From Rhodococcus sp. AW25M09 (lineage in GTDB: Bacteria; Actinomycetota; Actinomycetes; Mycobacteriales; Mycobacteriaceae), in contig NZ_CAPS01000091.1 in NCBI RefSeq assembly GCF_000333955.1, positions 1-35,674 of the forward strand: a DNA stretch of 35,674 nt, read 5' to 3'. The position numbers were made by a program, and so were the translations under genes. The notes beneath the pieces are model-generated. The model worked only from the letters and a program-made list of their open reading frames with translations. It searched no databases and was not told the origin of the DNA. Shown one piece after another: positions 18,566-27,477 of this stretch (position 1 is its first letter; every line of letters begins with the position of its first letter).

Positions 18566-18571
18566 TAATAT
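18566..18571 (+). promoter_or_regulatory. -10 box of a probable leaderless promoter for the IclR regulator
   Basis: TAATAT is followed by 6 bases, CGTTCT, and then the ATG at 18578. This spacing puts the transcription start on the A of the start codon. GGGAGG is present upstream but 13 bases from the ATG and 5' of the predicted start. Confidence 0.55.
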
Positions 18572-18577
18572 CGTTCT

Positions 18578-19306
18578 ATGAGACAGCATAGCCTGGGCGG
18601 CCTCGTCGACAAATCGAGCGGTATCGGCGTGCTGGACAAGGCAATGGCGGTACTGCACGCAGTGGCCGAGAAGCCCTGCAACCTCAACGATCTGTGCGAG
18701 CGAACCACCCTGCCCCGCGCCACCGCCCACCGGCTGGCAGTCGGTCTCGAGACCCACCGACTCCTGGTTCGAGATGTCGACGGTCTGTGGCGTACCGGTC
18801 CGGGGCTCGGGGAGCTCGCGGCGAGCGCATCGGACGCGCTGCTCGATGCAGCCGCTTCGGTGCTGCCACGACTGCGCGAAATCACCGGCGAGAGCGTGCA
18901 GATCTATCGGCGCGAAGGAACGGTGCGCGTCTGCGTTGCGTCCATGGAGCCTCCGACCGGCCTGAGAGACACTGTGCTCGTGGGTGCCCGGCTTCCGATG
19001 ACCGCCGGCTCGGGTGCCAAAGTTCTTCTGGCCTGGGCCGATTCGCAAACTCAACGAGCCGTGTTGCCTGACGCGGAATTCAGCGAGCGCGTCCTGATCG
19101 ACATTCGACGCCGCGGCTGGGCACAGAGCGCTGGCGAGCGCGAACCCGGCGTCGCGAGCGTGGCCGCGCCGGTGCGCGACGGCAACGACGTTGTGGTGGC
19201 GGCGATCTCGGTATCGGGACCCATCGACAGAATCGGCCGTAAGCCCGGCGCGCGCTGGGCCGCGGATCTTCTCGCGGCGGCCGACGCGCTGCACAAGCGA
19301 CTCTGA
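18578..19306 (+). CDS. ltbR: IclR-family regulator of leucine synthesis (LtbR/NdgR-like)
   Basis: The 242-residue protein has an N-terminal winged helix-turn-helix (about 15-80, with LDKAMAVLHAVAEKPCNLNDLCERT and PRATAHRLAVGLE) and a C-terminal IclR effector domain (about 95-240, with RLPMTAGSGAKVLLAW and VASVAAPVRDG). Divergence from leuCD is the hallmark of C. glutamicum LtbR, a repressor of leuB and leuCD, and of Streptomyces NdgR/AreB. M. tuberculosis has Rv2989 in the same place. It therefore probably controls leuCD and itself through the palindrome at 18528-18551. The ligand cannot be told from sequence. Confidence 0.88.
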   Translation: MRQHSLGGLVDKSSGIGVLDKAMAVLHAVAEKPCNLNDLCERTTLPRATAHRLAVGLETHRLLVRDVDGLWRTGPGLGELAASASDALLDAAASVLPRLREITGESVQIYRREGTVRVCVASMEPPTGLRDTVLVGARLPMTAGSGAKVLLAWADSQTQRAVLPDAEFSERVLIDIRRRGWAQSAGEREPGVASVAAPVRDGNDVVVAAISVSGPIDRIGRKPGARWAADLLAAADALHKRL

Positions 19307-19423
19307 CCGACGTCCGTGAGCACCGGTCGAACGGCCGAAAAACGAGCTGATCGCGCAGCGAGAGTGGGGTACCTTCGTCTCGAGCGGCCCCACCGGCCGG
19401 TCAACGACCGCGAGGAGTCACCC

Positions 19424-19591
19424 ATGCCCGAATCCGGTAGTGAAGAACTGAAGAAGAAGTTCCGCGAGGTTCTGGAACAGAAGAACAGCAAGTCTCACAA
19501 TTCGGTCGAGCACAAGGACGGTGGACCGAAGGTGAACAACGCCCATGGTCCGGCCGAGCACCAGAAAATGTTCCGTCGGAAGAGCGTCTGA
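19424..19591 (+). CDS. DUF5302 small protein
   Basis: A 55-residue, highly charged protein, probably largely disordered apart from one helix (EELKKKFREVLEQKN). The ending HGPAEHQKMFRRKSV matches the actinobacterial DUF5302 family. Function is unknown. The ATG at 19424 is chosen over a longer frame from 19316 because GAGGAG lies 7 bases upstream and the family begins here. It ends 35 bases before a hairpin terminator. Confidence 0.88.
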   Translation: MPESGSEELKKKFREVLEQKNSKSHNSVEHKDGGPKVNNAHGPAEHQKMFRRKSV

Positions 19592-19625
19592 GACGGTCGG
19601 CCCGACAAAGCGGCACCCGACAACA

Positions 19626-19663
19626 ACAACACCCTCCCGATCCGAAGATCGAGAGGGTGTTGT
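19626..19663. terminator. Hairpin terminator between the DUF5302 gene and tRNA-Glu
   Basis: ACAACACCCTC pairs with GAGGGTGTTGT over 11 bp. An inner CGATC-CGAA-GATCG stem extends it. It serves the plus-strand DUF5302 gene and lies just past the 3' end of the minus-strand tRNA, so it may terminate both. Confidence 0.75.
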
Positions 19664-19669
19664 CAGTTG

Positions 19670-19742
19670 TAGCCCCGACGGGATTCGAACCCGCGCTACC
19701 GCCTTGAGAGGGCGGCGTCCTAGGCCGCTAGACGACGGGGCC
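19670..19742 (-). tRNA. tRNA-Glu, anticodon CTC
   Basis: Read on the minus strand, a 73-base cloverleaf begins GGCCCCG and ends with discriminator A. The anticodon stem CCGCC/GGCGG holds the loop CTCTCAA, giving anticodon CTC. The T arm has TTCGAAT. The first acceptor pair is G-U. The CCA end is not encoded. tRNA-Gln lies 89 bases upstream on the same strand. Confidence 0.96.
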
Positions 19743-19831
19743 AGGAACTTCACCTGCATTGTTGAAGCGTGTGTGTGCTGAGCCAGCTTAACCGGCTCGG
19801 CACCGGCGACAAAATCGCCGTTACCTGCTCG

Positions 19832-19903
19832 CTGGGGTACCAGGACTCGAACCTAGAATGGCGGTACCAGAAACCGCTGTGTTGCCAATTACACCATACC
19901 CCA
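19832..19903 (-). tRNA. tRNA-Gln, anticodon CTG
   Basis: Read on the minus strand, a 72-base cloverleaf has acceptor arms TGGGGTA and TACCCCA, discriminator G, and anticodon stem GCGGT/ACCGC around TTCTGGT, giving anticodon CTG. The T loop is TTCGAGT. The CCA end is not encoded. With gltX nearby and no glutaminyl-tRNA synthetase in the window, charging probably runs through GluRS and the GatCAB amidotransferase, as in other actinobacteria. Confidence 0.96.
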
Positions 19904-19965
19904 AAGGACCTGAATCGAATTGCTCACCACGGATGATGTGCGCTGCGTTTCGAGCCGGGATAGAG

Positions 19966-19994
19966 ACTATCAAAGGTGACTACCCATTCTCCAA
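19966..19994 (-). promoter_or_regulatory. Candidate promoter of the tRNA-Gln/tRNA-Glu unit
   Basis: On the minus strand TTGGAG (19989-19994), a 17-base spacer and GATAGT (19966-19971) precede tRNA-Gln by about 60 bases. The match is moderate. The rest of the 19904-20147 gap shows no other clear signal. Confidence 0.4.
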
Positions 19995-20147
19995 ATCGGC
20001 TGCTCAGAGCACCCGAAACCGCGCAACGGGGTGCTCGGGTGGCCATCGGTCGGGGGCATTCACCGGCCTACCGACCTGCGCTGCGCTACGGCTGGTGCGT
20101 CGAGCAGACTTGTCGGCCATGACCCCTCACAAACGCATCCGAGCCCG

Positions 20148-21713
20148 ATGAAGGTCATGCTCGTTCCCCACGGCGAACAAGCGGTGCTGACACGTCTCGG
20201 CGACGACTGCTCGATTCTCGAAGATCCCACAGTCGTCGACGACCCCGCTGCAGCCGTCGCCGATCTCGAGCGCAGCGCTCGGCCCAGGTGGGTGTGGGAG
20301 GACACGAGTCGGATCTACCCCCGACTGCTCGAGCGGGGAGTGCGGGTACGGCGCTGTCACGATCTGGCACTGGTCGGTGCGATTCTGGCGATGCGAACCG
20401 GCTCCGCAGCCACTCCGTCCGTGCCCGCAGACCTGCGACCGGGACTGTTCGACGCGGACCCGCACTCCGACCCTGCAGCGGTGCTCAGCGAGTACCGACG
20501 TCAGCTCCACGATATCGGTCACGATCGCGCCCTGCAGCTGCTTGCGGCAGCCGAATCGGCTGGGGGTCTGGCCGCAGCGGAGATGACCTACGACGGGTTG
20601 CCGTTCTCGGCATCGACGCATCGGCGTCATCTCGAGTCGATGCTCGGCTCTCGACCGGTCGACGGTTCTCCTCCCCCAGCTCTGGTAGGGCTGGAGAACC
20701 AGATCTCGGCGGCGTTCGGCCGACGCGTCAACCCGTCGTCTCCGGCAGAAGTGGTGGCCGCGTTCGCGCGCGCCGGAATCGAATTGACGTCGACTCGCGC
20801 GCACGTCATCCGCGACATCGATCACCCAGCCGTGCCCTTGCTGCTGCGCCATCGCGATCTCTCGAAACTGCATGCGGCGAACGGGTGGATGTGGCTCGAC
20901 ACGTGGGTGCAGGGCGACCGATTCCGGCCGGTCTACGTTCCCGGTGCCGTGGTCTCGGGCCGGTGGGCAAGCCGGGGTGGGGGCGGTCTGCAAATTCCGA
21001 AACCGTTGCGAGCGAGCGTGATCGCTGATCCCGGTTACACATTCGTGGCGGCCGATGCCGGTCAGCTCGAACCACGAATCCTCGCCGCGATGTCCGGCGA
21101 TCCACGCATGGTGGCCGCGGCCGGCACTGCAGATCTGTACGCACCGGTTGCCGCCGAATCGTTCGCAGGCGATCGCGGCCACGCCAAAGTCGCCGTTCTC
21201 GGAGTGCTGTACGGTGCGACCTCGGGCGAGGCTCGCGGTCTGCTGACGCGACTGCGGGCCAAGTTCCCCGGTGCCGTCGCCCTCGTCGAAGAGGCTGCCA
21301 GAGCCGGTGAACGAGGCGAAGTCGTCCATTCGTGGCTGGGGCGGGCCTGCCCACCGCCCTCTGCGCAGTGGTGGTCCGACGGTGATGCGCACGCGCGGGG
21401 ACGATTCACTCGCAACTTCGTGGTGCAGTCCACTGCCGCTGAATGGGCGTTGTGTCTGTTGGCCGATCTGCGCGGCCGGCTGGCCGACGGCAGCGTCCAG
21501 GGCGAGAGTGAGCTGGTGTTCTTTCAGCACGACGAGGTGGTGGTGCACTGCCCATCGGCCGATTCCGATCGGGTTGCCGATGCAGTGTCGGCGGCAGCGT
21601 TGTCGGCCAGTCGATTGATGTTCGGCGATACCGCCGTCCGTTTTCCGATGGAGACGAGAATCGATCGCTTCTACGGTGCCTCGGCTGCCGATTCGGAGGA
21701 GGAATCCCGCTGA
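20148..21713 (+). CDS. Orphan family-A DNA polymerase (bifunctional 3'-5' exonuclease/polymerase family)
   Basis: The 521-residue protein resembles the C-terminal half of DNA polymerase I and belongs to a short PolA-like family found in actinobacteria. Polymerase motifs are present: motif A as ADAGQLEPR (Asp303), motif B as HAKVAVLGVLYG (Lys347, Tyr355) and motif C as QHDEVVVH (His461-Asp462-Glu463). The N-terminal ~190 residues occupy the place of the exonuclease domain but show no clear DEDD acidic set, only an RRCHDLALVGAIL segment, so proofreading is doubtful. No 5' nuclease domain exists. The ATG at 20148 is chosen because homology begins at MKVMLVPHG; a frame opening at 20031 is not conserved-looking. 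Its 3' end overlaps the convergent yihY gene by 43 bases. Confidence 0.9.
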   Translation: MKVMLVPHGEQAVLTRLGDDCSILEDPTVVDDPAAAVADLERSARPRWVWEDTSRIYPRLLERGVRVRRCHDLALVGAILAMRTGSAATPSVPADLRPGLFDADPHSDPAAVLSEYRRQLHDIGHDRALQLLAAAESAGGLAAAEMTYDGLPFSASTHRRHLESMLGSRPVDGSPPPALVGLENQISAAFGRRVNPSSPAEVVAAFARAGIELTSTRAHVIRDIDHPAVPLLLRHRDLSKLHAANGWMWLDTWVQGDRFRPVYVPGAVVSGRWASRGGGGLQIPKPLRASVIADPGYTFVAADAGQLEPRILAAMSGDPRMVAAAGTADLYAPVAAESFAGDRGHAKVAVLGVLYGATSGEARGLLTRLRAKFPGAVALVEEAARAGERGEVVHSWLGRACPPPSAQWWSDGDAHARGRFTRNFVVQSTAAEWALCLLADLRGRLADGSVQGESELVFFQHDEVVVHCPSADSDRVADAVSAAALSASRLMFGDTAVRFPMETRIDRFYGASAADSEEESR

Positions 21714-22675
21714 GTGCGTGACCGGTCGTCGAAGGTCACGTCGATTTCCTCGAAGGCCTTGTTGCGCTGCGCTTCTGCTTGCCCTGTGTAGGCGAGTTTG
21801 TCACCTTCGGTCAGTTCCACATCGTCGGTGAACGGTGCCAGCAGAGCTCGCGGAAAGAGCCGATCGACGCGAACGACGTTGATCTCTATGCACATCACGA
21901 TCGATACCGAGGTCACGTACAGAAAAGCCAACAGACCGAGCACGACCGCAAATACACCGTTCGCCACGGTCGCGCTGCCGATGACATATTTCACGTACGC
22001 ACCGCCGAATGTCTGCAGCAGCTGCCAGGTCAGACCGGCCACGACGGCTCCCGGCCACACCTGCGCCACCGACACCGCGCGCACCGTCGCGAGCCGAAAC
22101 GCAACGATGAACACTCCGACGTAGAGCAATGTGCCGATCACGAACACCACGAAGCCGGATTCCGGACCGAAATATCCTGCCGCACTGAGCACATTGAGTG
22201 CTGTGATCCCCAGGACCGCCAGACCTACGGTGCTCAGCAAACCCAATCCACGCACCCGGGCCCGGAGGGGGTCGGGCCGTAGGTTCTTCGGTACGGCCCA
22301 CGCGTTGTTCATCGCATTCTGCAGCGCAACCGACACCCCGAGCCCGCCGTACAGCGAGCCGAGGACACCCACCACCAGACCGACGGTGCCGCCACCGATG
22401 CCTTCGGGCCGTTCCAGTTCGTCACCGATCGCCGGGATCTGACCGAGCGCGGAGTTCAGGATCTGCTGCTGCAGTTCCGGGTTGCCCATCAACACGATGC
22501 CCAGAACCGTGGAGAAGAGCAACAGTGCAGGAAAGAGCGAGACGAACGCGTAGTACGTGATCAGGGCGGCGAGGTAGCCGCCCTGATCATCGACGAACTT
22601 GTAGACCACAGCGATGGGAAATCCCAGTACCGGCCGACTCCGCTGCAGCTGATCCAACCGGTCGGTGACCGTCAT
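21671..22675 (-). CDS. yihY: YihY/virulence factor BrkB family membrane protein
   Basis: A 334-residue inner-membrane protein with about six transmembrane segments: around 33-63 (AALITYYAFVSLFPALLLFS), 97-115, 145-165, 177-197, 210-230 and 240-265. The conserved YYAFVSLFPALLL and the QNAMNNAWAVP segments identify the YihY (formerly RNase BN) family. The function is not established; the old RNase BN label is wrong for the family. The acidic C-terminal tail (about 275-334) is cytoplasmic. It starts 43 bases after the gltX stop and may be its operon partner. Its last 43 bases overlap the convergent polymerase gene. Confidence 0.93.
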   Translation of the reverse strand: MTVTDRLDQLQRSRPVLGFPIAVVYKFVDDQGGYLAALITYYAFVSLFPALLLFSTVLGIVLMGNPELQQQILNSALGQIPAIGDELERPEGIGGGTVGLVVGVLGSLYGGLGVSVALQNAMNNAWAVPKNLRPDPLRARVRGLGLLSTVGLAVLGITALNVLSAAGYFGPESGFVVFVIGTLLYVGVFIVAFRLATVRAVSVAQVWPGAVVAGLTWQLLQTFGGAYVKYVIGSATVANGVFAVVLGLLAFLYVTSVSIVMCIEINVVRVDRLFPRALLAPFTDDVELTEGDKLAYTGQAEAQRNKAFEEIDVTFDDRSRTQRDSSSESAAEAP

Positions 22676-22718
22676 TCGGAGCTGCCACCGACCGGGGTAC
22701 GCCTGCGGTCGGCCACCA

Positions 22719-24194
22719 TCACGCGACGATCGCGCGTGCAGCGGCCAGACGCGCCAACGTCCTGTCTCGCCCGAGCAGTTCCATCGACTCGTACAGTGGC
22801 GGGCTGATGTGCGAGCCGGTCACTCCTACCCGAACCGGCGCGAAAGCCTTGCGCGGCTTGAGTTCCAGCTTGTCGATCAATGCGTCCTTGAGGGTGGCTT
22901 CCAATTCGGCGGTAGCCCACGTCGTCGTTGCGGTCAGCGCCTCGATGGCGGCGTCGAGAACGGGTGCGGCATCGGCACCGAGATTCTTGGTTGCCGCGGC
23001 GGGATCGATCTCGAAATCCGCCTCGTCGACGAACAGGAACTTCAGCAGTCCCCACGCGTCCGACAGCACGACGATGCGCGTCTGCACCAGCTCGGCGGCA
23101 ACGGCGAAGACCTTCTCGTCGACCGGTTCGACCAGATGTCCCTGAGCAACCAGGTATTCACGCAGCCGGGCCGCGAAATCATCGGCAGCGAGCATCCTGA
23201 TGTGCTCGGCATTGATCGCATCGGCTTTCTTCTGATCGAAGCGTGCCGGATTGGAATTGACCGACGAGATCTCGAATGCCGCCACCATCTCGTCGAGCGA
23301 GAAGACGTCATGATCATCGGAAATGCCCCACCCGAGAAGAGCGAGGTAGTTCAACAGTCCCTCCGGGATGAATCCCCGATCTCGGTGAATGAAGAGGTTG
23401 GACTCCGGATCACGCTTGGACAGCTTCTTGTTGCCCTGACCCATGACGAACGGAAGGTGCCCGAACTCGGGAGTTCGATCGGCCACGCCGATTCGGATCA
23501 ACGCCTCGTACAGGGCGAGCTGACGAGGCGTCGAGGACAACAGGTCTTCGCCGCGCAGGACGTGGGTGATTTTCATCAGGGCGTCGTCGACCGGGTTGAC
23601 CAACGTGTACAGCGGAACTCCGTTACCGCGGGTCAAGGCGAAGTCCGGCACCGTGCCGGACTTGAACGTCGTCTCCCCGCGCACGAGGTCGTTCCAGGTC
23701 AGGTCGTGATCGGGCATCCGCAGCCGCACGACGGCCCCGCGCCCCTCGTCGAGAAAGCCTTGCCGCTGCTCCGGGGTCAGATCGCGGTCGAAGTTGTCGT
23801 AGCCGAGTTTGGGGTCGCGTCCGGCCGCCTTGTGCCGAGCTTCGACCTCCTCCGGCGTCGAAAACGACTCGTAGGCCTCTCCGGCATCGAGCAACTGCCG
23901 CACGACGGCCGTGTGCTGGTCGCGTCGCAGAGACTGACGGTAGGGCTCGTATGGACCCCCCACCTCCGGGCCTTCGTCCCATTCGAGGCCCAGCCAGCGC
24001 AGCGCGTCGAGCAGGGCGGCGTAGGACTCCTCGGAGTCGCGCGAAGCGTCGGTGTCTTCGATACGAAAGACGAAAGTTCCGCCGTGGTGCCTGGCGAACG
24101 CCCAGTTGAACAACGCGGTTCGGACCAGGCCGACGTGCGGGGTGCCGGTGGGAGACGGGCAGAATCGAACGCGAACGTCTGTTGGTGTGGTCAT
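22719..24194 (-). CDS. gltX: Glutamyl-tRNA synthetase
   Basis: GluRS charges tRNA-Glu, and in most actinobacteria also tRNA-Gln for later amidation. The 491-residue class I enzyme has the HIGH-type motif [10 protein letters not shown] (13-22) and the KMSKS-type motif KLSKR at 257-261. An all-helical anticodon-binding C-terminal region follows. The ATG at 24194 has a GTAGGG site about 6 bases upstream and lies 7 bases after the FAH-gene stop, so the two are co-transcribed. tRNA-Glu and tRNA-Gln genes lie about 3 kb away. Confidence 0.97.
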   Translation of the reverse strand: MTTPTDVRVRFCPSPTGTPHVGLVRTALFNWAFARHHGGTFVFRIEDTDASRDSEESYAALLDALRWLGLEWDEGPEVGGPYEPYRQSLRRDQHTAVVRQLLDAGEAYESFSTPEEVEARHKAAGRDPKLGYDNFDRDLTPEQRQGFLDEGRGAVVRLRMPDHDLTWNDLVRGETTFKSGTVPDFALTRGNGVPLYTLVNPVDDALMKITHVLRGEDLLSSTPRQLALYEALIRIGVADRTPEFGHLPFVMGQGNKKLSKRDPESNLFIHRDRGFIPEGLLNYLALLGWGISDDHDVFSLDEMVAAFEISSVNSNPARFDQKKADAINAEHIRMLAADDFAARLREYLVAQGHLVEPVDEKVFAVAAELVQTRIVVLSDAWGLLKFLFVDEADFEIDPAAATKNLGADAAPVLDAAIEALTATTTWATAELEATLKDALIDKLELKPRKAFAPVRVGVTGSHISPPLYESMELLGRDRTLARLAAARAIVA

Positions 24195-24201
24195 CGTTGC
24201 C

Positions 24202-24975
24202 CTACTTCTTCGCTGCGACGGGGTTGGTCAGGGTACCGATTCCCTCGACGGTGATCGAGACGCTGTCACCGTCGGTGATGGGTCCGACTCCCTCGGGCGT
24301 TCCGGTGAGGATGACATCGCCGGGGAGCAGCGTCATCACTGCAGACACCCACTCGATGATCTTCGGAATATCGTGCAGCAGAAGCGAAGTGCGACTCTGC
24401 TGCTTGACGACACCGTCGACCTCGGTCTTGATCTCGAGATCGGACGGATCGAGTGAGGTCTCGATCCACGGCCCGAGTGGACAGAAGGTGTCATGACCCT
24501 TGGCGCGAGTCCACTGCCCGTCGTGCTTCTGGTGGTCGCGGGCCGAGACATCGTTGGCGACGGTGTATCCGAGTATCACTTCGTACGCCTTCGACGCCGG
24601 GACGTCCTTGCACGGACGCCCGATCACGATGGCGAGTTCACCCTCGTAGTGCACTTCGTTCGACGACGGAGGCAGCACGATGTTGGCCCCCGGACCGACG
24701 ATGGAGGTGTTGGGCTTGATGAAGATCACGGGATCCTTCGGTGCCTCACCGCCCATCTCGGCCACATGGGCGGCGTAGTTCTTACCGATGGCGATGACCT
24801 TGCTGGCGAGGATGGGAGCTAGCAGCCGCACATCGGCCAGTGGCCACGACCGACCCGTGAACGTGGGTGTGCCGAAAGGATGTTCGGCGATTTCCTTCGC
24901 AGTCCGCGAATCACCATCACCTTCGATACTCACGAATGCCACACCATCAGGACTTGCAATTCGACCGAGACGCAT
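24202..24975 (-). CDS. Fumarylacetoacetate hydrolase family protein
   Basis: The family covers Mg-dependent hydrolases, decarboxylases and isomerases of 2-oxo acids, such as acylpyruvases. The 257-residue product has the metal-binding set [11 protein letters not shown] (Glu111, Glu113) and NDVSARDHQ (Asp142), the [13 protein letters not shown] loop, and [13 protein letters not shown] near the C-terminus. The active site looks complete; the substrate is unknown. M. tuberculosis Rv2993c holds the same place next to gltX. A TAGACT box 6 bases before the ATG suggests a leaderless transcript that continues into gltX. Confidence 0.93.
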   Translation of the reverse strand: MRLGRIASPDGVAFVSIEGDGDSRTAKEIAEHPFGTPTFTGRSWPLADVRLLAPILASKVIAIGKNYAAHVAEMGGEAPKDPVIFIKPNTSIVGPGANIVLPPSSNEVHYEGELAIVIGRPCKDVPASKAYEVILGYTVANDVSARDHQKHDGQWTRAKGHDTFCPLGPWIETSLDPSDLEIKTEVDGVVKQQSRTSLLLHDIPKIIEWVSAVMTLLPGDVILTGTPEGVGPITDGDSVSITVEGIGTLTNPVAAKK

Positions 24976-24981
24976 GCCGAA

Positions 24982-24987
24982 AGTCTA
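24982..24987 (-). promoter_or_regulatory. -10 box of a probable leaderless promoter for the FAH-gltX unit
   Basis: On the minus strand TAGACT (TANNNT type) is followed by 6 bases, TTCGGC, and the ATG at 24975. No Shine-Dalgarno sequence is present. Confidence 0.5.
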
Positions 24988-25085
24988 TCGACCGGCCTGC
25001 ACCACCCGTCGACGCCGTCCGATCCGCTCTTCTTTTGCCGGTGTAATGTTCTGAACGAATTCCATATCTCAAGACACAGCGTCCA

Positions 25086-25091
25086 TATAGT
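25086..25091 (+). promoter_or_regulatory. -10 box upstream of the MFS transporter
   Basis: TATAGT matches TANNNT and lies 19 bases before the ATG at 25111. GAAAGG follows it as a possible ribosome site. No convincing -35 is seen. Confidence 0.4.
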
Positions 25092-25110
25092 GGGAAGCGA
25101 AAGGCGCGAC

Positions 25111-26334
25111 ATGAACGTCACCGAGCAACTGTCCCGCATCGGAGAGGCACGACGATGGTTCATGCTCGTCCTCGGAATGCTCGCGCAGACCGCGGGTGCC
25201 GTCTTCATCAACGGTGCCGCATTTCTCATCCCCTCTCTGCACGACGACCGCGGACTCAGCCTTGCGACCGCGGGCTTCGTCGTAGCGATGCCCACCGTGG
25301 GCATCATGCTCACCCTCATCGCGTGGGGCGTACTGGTCGACCGCATCGGTGAACGCCTCGTCCTGGTGATCGGACTCGGGCTCACGGCGGGCGCGAGCGT
25401 CGCAGCGGTGGTGAGCACCTCGATTCCAGTGCTGGCAATTCTTCTGCTGATCGGCGGCATGGCGGCCGCCAGTGCGAACAGCGCGAGCGGACGGGTGGTG
25501 GTGGGATGGTTCCCGCCGCATCGTCGCGGACTGGCAATGGGCATCCGGCAGATGTCGGTGCCACTGGGTGTGGCAATTGCCGCACTGACCATCCCGCCCA
25601 TCGCCCGAGACCACGGCGTCGGGGCCGCGTTGCTCGTACCAGCGTGCGTCTGCGCGGCGACCGCACTGATGTGTCTCGCCGTCATCGACCCCCCGCGCCC
25701 GAACCGCGCCGACGCGGCCGCACAGGGGCTGCTCGACAATCCCTACCGGGCCGGCAGCGGGCTGTGGCGCATCCATGCCACGTCGATCCTGCTGGTGGTG
25801 CCCCAGTACGTCGTCTGGACGTACGCACTCGTCTGGTTGATGACCGACCGAGGCTGGACCGCAGCAGCGGCGGGTGTCCTCGTCACGGTGACCCAGATAC
25901 TCGGAGCACTCGGCCGAATGAGCGTAGGCGCGCTGTCCGATCGCGTGGGAAGCCGCATGAAACCCCTCCGGTGGGTCGCCGTCACTGCCGCCGTCAGTAT
26001 GGTCGGGCTCGCTGTCGCGGACTGGTTCGACTCCCCCGCCGCGATCGTCATGCTCGTCGTCGCATCCATTGCCACCGTTGCCCCCAACGGTCTTGCCTTC
26101 ACCGCTGTCGCGGAAATATCCGGACCGTATTGGAGCGGACGCGCCCTGGGAATCCAGAATACGAGTCAATACGTGTTCGCATCGGCTGTGCCGCCGGCGT
26201 TCGGGGCGCTCGCGGCCGTCAGCTTTCCCATTGCGTTCCTGGTCTCTGCCGTCTTCCCCGCGCTTTCCGTGCCGATCGTCCCCGACGATCCGGCCCCCGA
26301 GAAACTCGACGAGAATCCGGACCGCGTCGGCTGA
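25111..26334 (+). CDS. MFS transporter
   Basis: A 407-residue major facilitator protein with about 12 hydrophobic segments. The motif-A loop between helices 2 and 3 reads GVLVDRIGERLVLVIG, and its weaker repeat between helices 8 and 9 reads GALSDRVGSRMKPL. Both resemble the GxLaDrxGrk consensus. The substrate is not predictable. M. tuberculosis Rv2994 occupies the same position. The ATG at 25111 follows GAAAGG, and homology begins nearby; an upstream frame to 24880 runs through the FAH promoter and is rejected. A hairpin at 26365-26401 ends the unit. Confidence 0.93.
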   Translation: MNVTEQLSRIGEARRWFMLVLGMLAQTAGAVFINGAAFLIPSLHDDRGLSLATAGFVVAMPTVGIMLTLIAWGVLVDRIGERLVLVIGLGLTAGASVAAVVSTSIPVLAILLLIGGMAAASANSASGRVVVGWFPPHRRGLAMGIRQMSVPLGVAIAALTIPPIARDHGVGAALLVPACVCAATALMCLAVIDPPRPNRADAAAQGLLDNPYRAGSGLWRIHATSILLVVPQYVVWTYALVWLMTDRGWTAAAAGVLVTVTQILGALGRMSVGALSDRVGSRMKPLRWVAVTAAVSMVGLAVADWFDSPAAIVMLVVASIATVAPNGLAFTAVAEISGPYWSGRALGIQNTSQYVFASAVPPAFGALAAVSFPIAFLVSAVFPALSVPIVPDDPAPEKLDENPDRVG

Positions 26335-26364
26335 CCCGGCACCGGCCCATGCCGGTGATACACG

Positions 26365-26401
26365 AGATGCCACGGTCGGCTCGCGGCCTACCGTGGCATC
26401 T
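26365..26401. terminator. Bidirectional terminator between MFS gene and leuB
   Basis: AGATGCCACGGT pairs with ACCGTGGCATCT over 12 bp around a 13-base loop. A smaller hairpin, ACCGGC-CCAT-GCCGGT, precedes it at 26341-26356. It lies between the convergent stops of the MFS gene (26334) and leuB (26418). Confidence 0.8.
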
Positions 26402-26417
26402 TCGCAGCGTTCTCCGG

Positions 26418-27428
26418 CTACAGCCGAGCGGCGATACGTGCGCCGATCTCCTTCGTCGTCCCCGTCGTGGTACCGCGCTCGGCGAGATCTGCGGCAACAG
26501 CAGCCTCGACACGTGCCGCGTTCGACGCGTCGCCGAGGTGTGCCAGCAACAGCGACACCGACAGAATGGCAGCCGTCGGATCGGCCTTCTGTTGCCCGGC
26601 AATGTCAGGAGCGCTGCCGTGCACGGGCTCGAACATGCTCGGGTTGGTACCGGTCGCGTCGATGTTTCCGCTTGCCGCCAAACCGATTCCGCCGGTCACC
26701 GCAGCCGAGAGGTCGGTGACGATGTCGCCGAACAGATTGTCGGTGACGATGACATCGAAACGGCCGGGATCGGTGACGAGGTGGATCATCGCGGCATCGA
26801 TGTGCTGATACGCAACGTCGACGTCCGGGAACTCCGCGGCGACCTCGTCCACCGTGCGAGCCCAGAGGCTGCCGGCGAACGTGAGCACGTTGGTCTTGTG
26901 CAACAGCGTCAGATGCTTGCGGCGGGTGAGCGCCCGCTCGAAGCCGTTGCGCACCACACGTTCCACGCCGTAGCGGGTATTGACGCTGACCTCGGTCGCC
27001 ACCTCGTGCGGTGTGCCGACCCGTAACGCGCCACCGTTTCCGGTGTACGGCCCCTCGGTGCCCTCACGCACGACGACGACATCGATCTGCTTGTCACCGG
27101 CCAGCGGGCCGACGACTCCGGGATACAGCTTGGCCGGACGCAGATTGATGTGATGATCGAGCTCGAAGCGAGCCCGCAGCAACAGTCCACGTTCGAGCAC
27201 ACCACTGGGTACCGAAGGATCACCGATGGCTCCCAGCAGGATGGCGTCGTGCTCGCGCAGTTCCGCCAGCACCGAGTCCGGCAGCAGCTCCCCGGTCGCG
27301 TTGTAGCGGCGGGCACCGAGATCGTATTCGGTCTTGTCCGCACCGGGCGCAACCACGTCGAGGACGGCAAGCGCCTCGGCCACGACCTCGGGTCCGATTC
27401 CGTCTCCGGCAATGACGGCCAGCTTCAT
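26418..27428 (-). CDS. leuB: 3-isopropylmalate dehydrogenase
   Basis: LeuB oxidises and decarboxylates 3-isopropylmalate with NAD+ and Mg2+ to 2-oxoisocaproate. The 336-residue product begins [16 protein letters not shown] and contains [22 protein letters not shown], the metal site [13 protein letters not shown], and the NAD-binding [14 protein letters not shown]. The ATG at 27428 has GAGGAG 5 bases upstream; the longer frame to 27512 is not conserved. It starts 49 bases after serA on the same strand. The actinobacterial separation of leuB from leuCD is kept here. Confidence 0.97.
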   Translation of the reverse strand: MKLAVIAGDGIGPEVVAEALAVLDVVAPGADKTEYDLGARRYNATGELLPDSVLAELREHDAILLGAIGDPSVPSGVLERGLLLRARFELDHHINLRPAKLYPGVVGPLAGDKQIDVVVVREGTEGPYTGNGGALRVGTPHEVATEVSVNTRYGVERVVRNGFERALTRRKHLTLLHKTNVLTFAGSLWARTVDEVAAEFPDVDVAYQHIDAAMIHLVTDPGRFDVIVTDNLFGDIVTDLSAAVTGGIGLAASGNIDATGTNPSMFEPVHGSAPDIAGQQKADPTAAILSVSLLLAHLGDASNAARVEAAVAADLAERGTTTGTTKEIGARIAARL

Positions 27429-27477
27429 CTCACTCCTCGTAATTCTTCGACATCTGTCCGATCGGTTGCGAGCGAGA

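Noticed and set aside
18433..18577. Leucine leader peptide and attenuator ahead of leuC
   Set aside because: No short frame with clustered Leu codons and no hairpin with a T tract are present. Control by the divergent IclR regulator fits better.
19670..20147. Integrated element at the tRNA genes
   Set aside because: Both tRNAs are intact, no integrase or duplicated tRNA end is present, and the neighbours are core genes.
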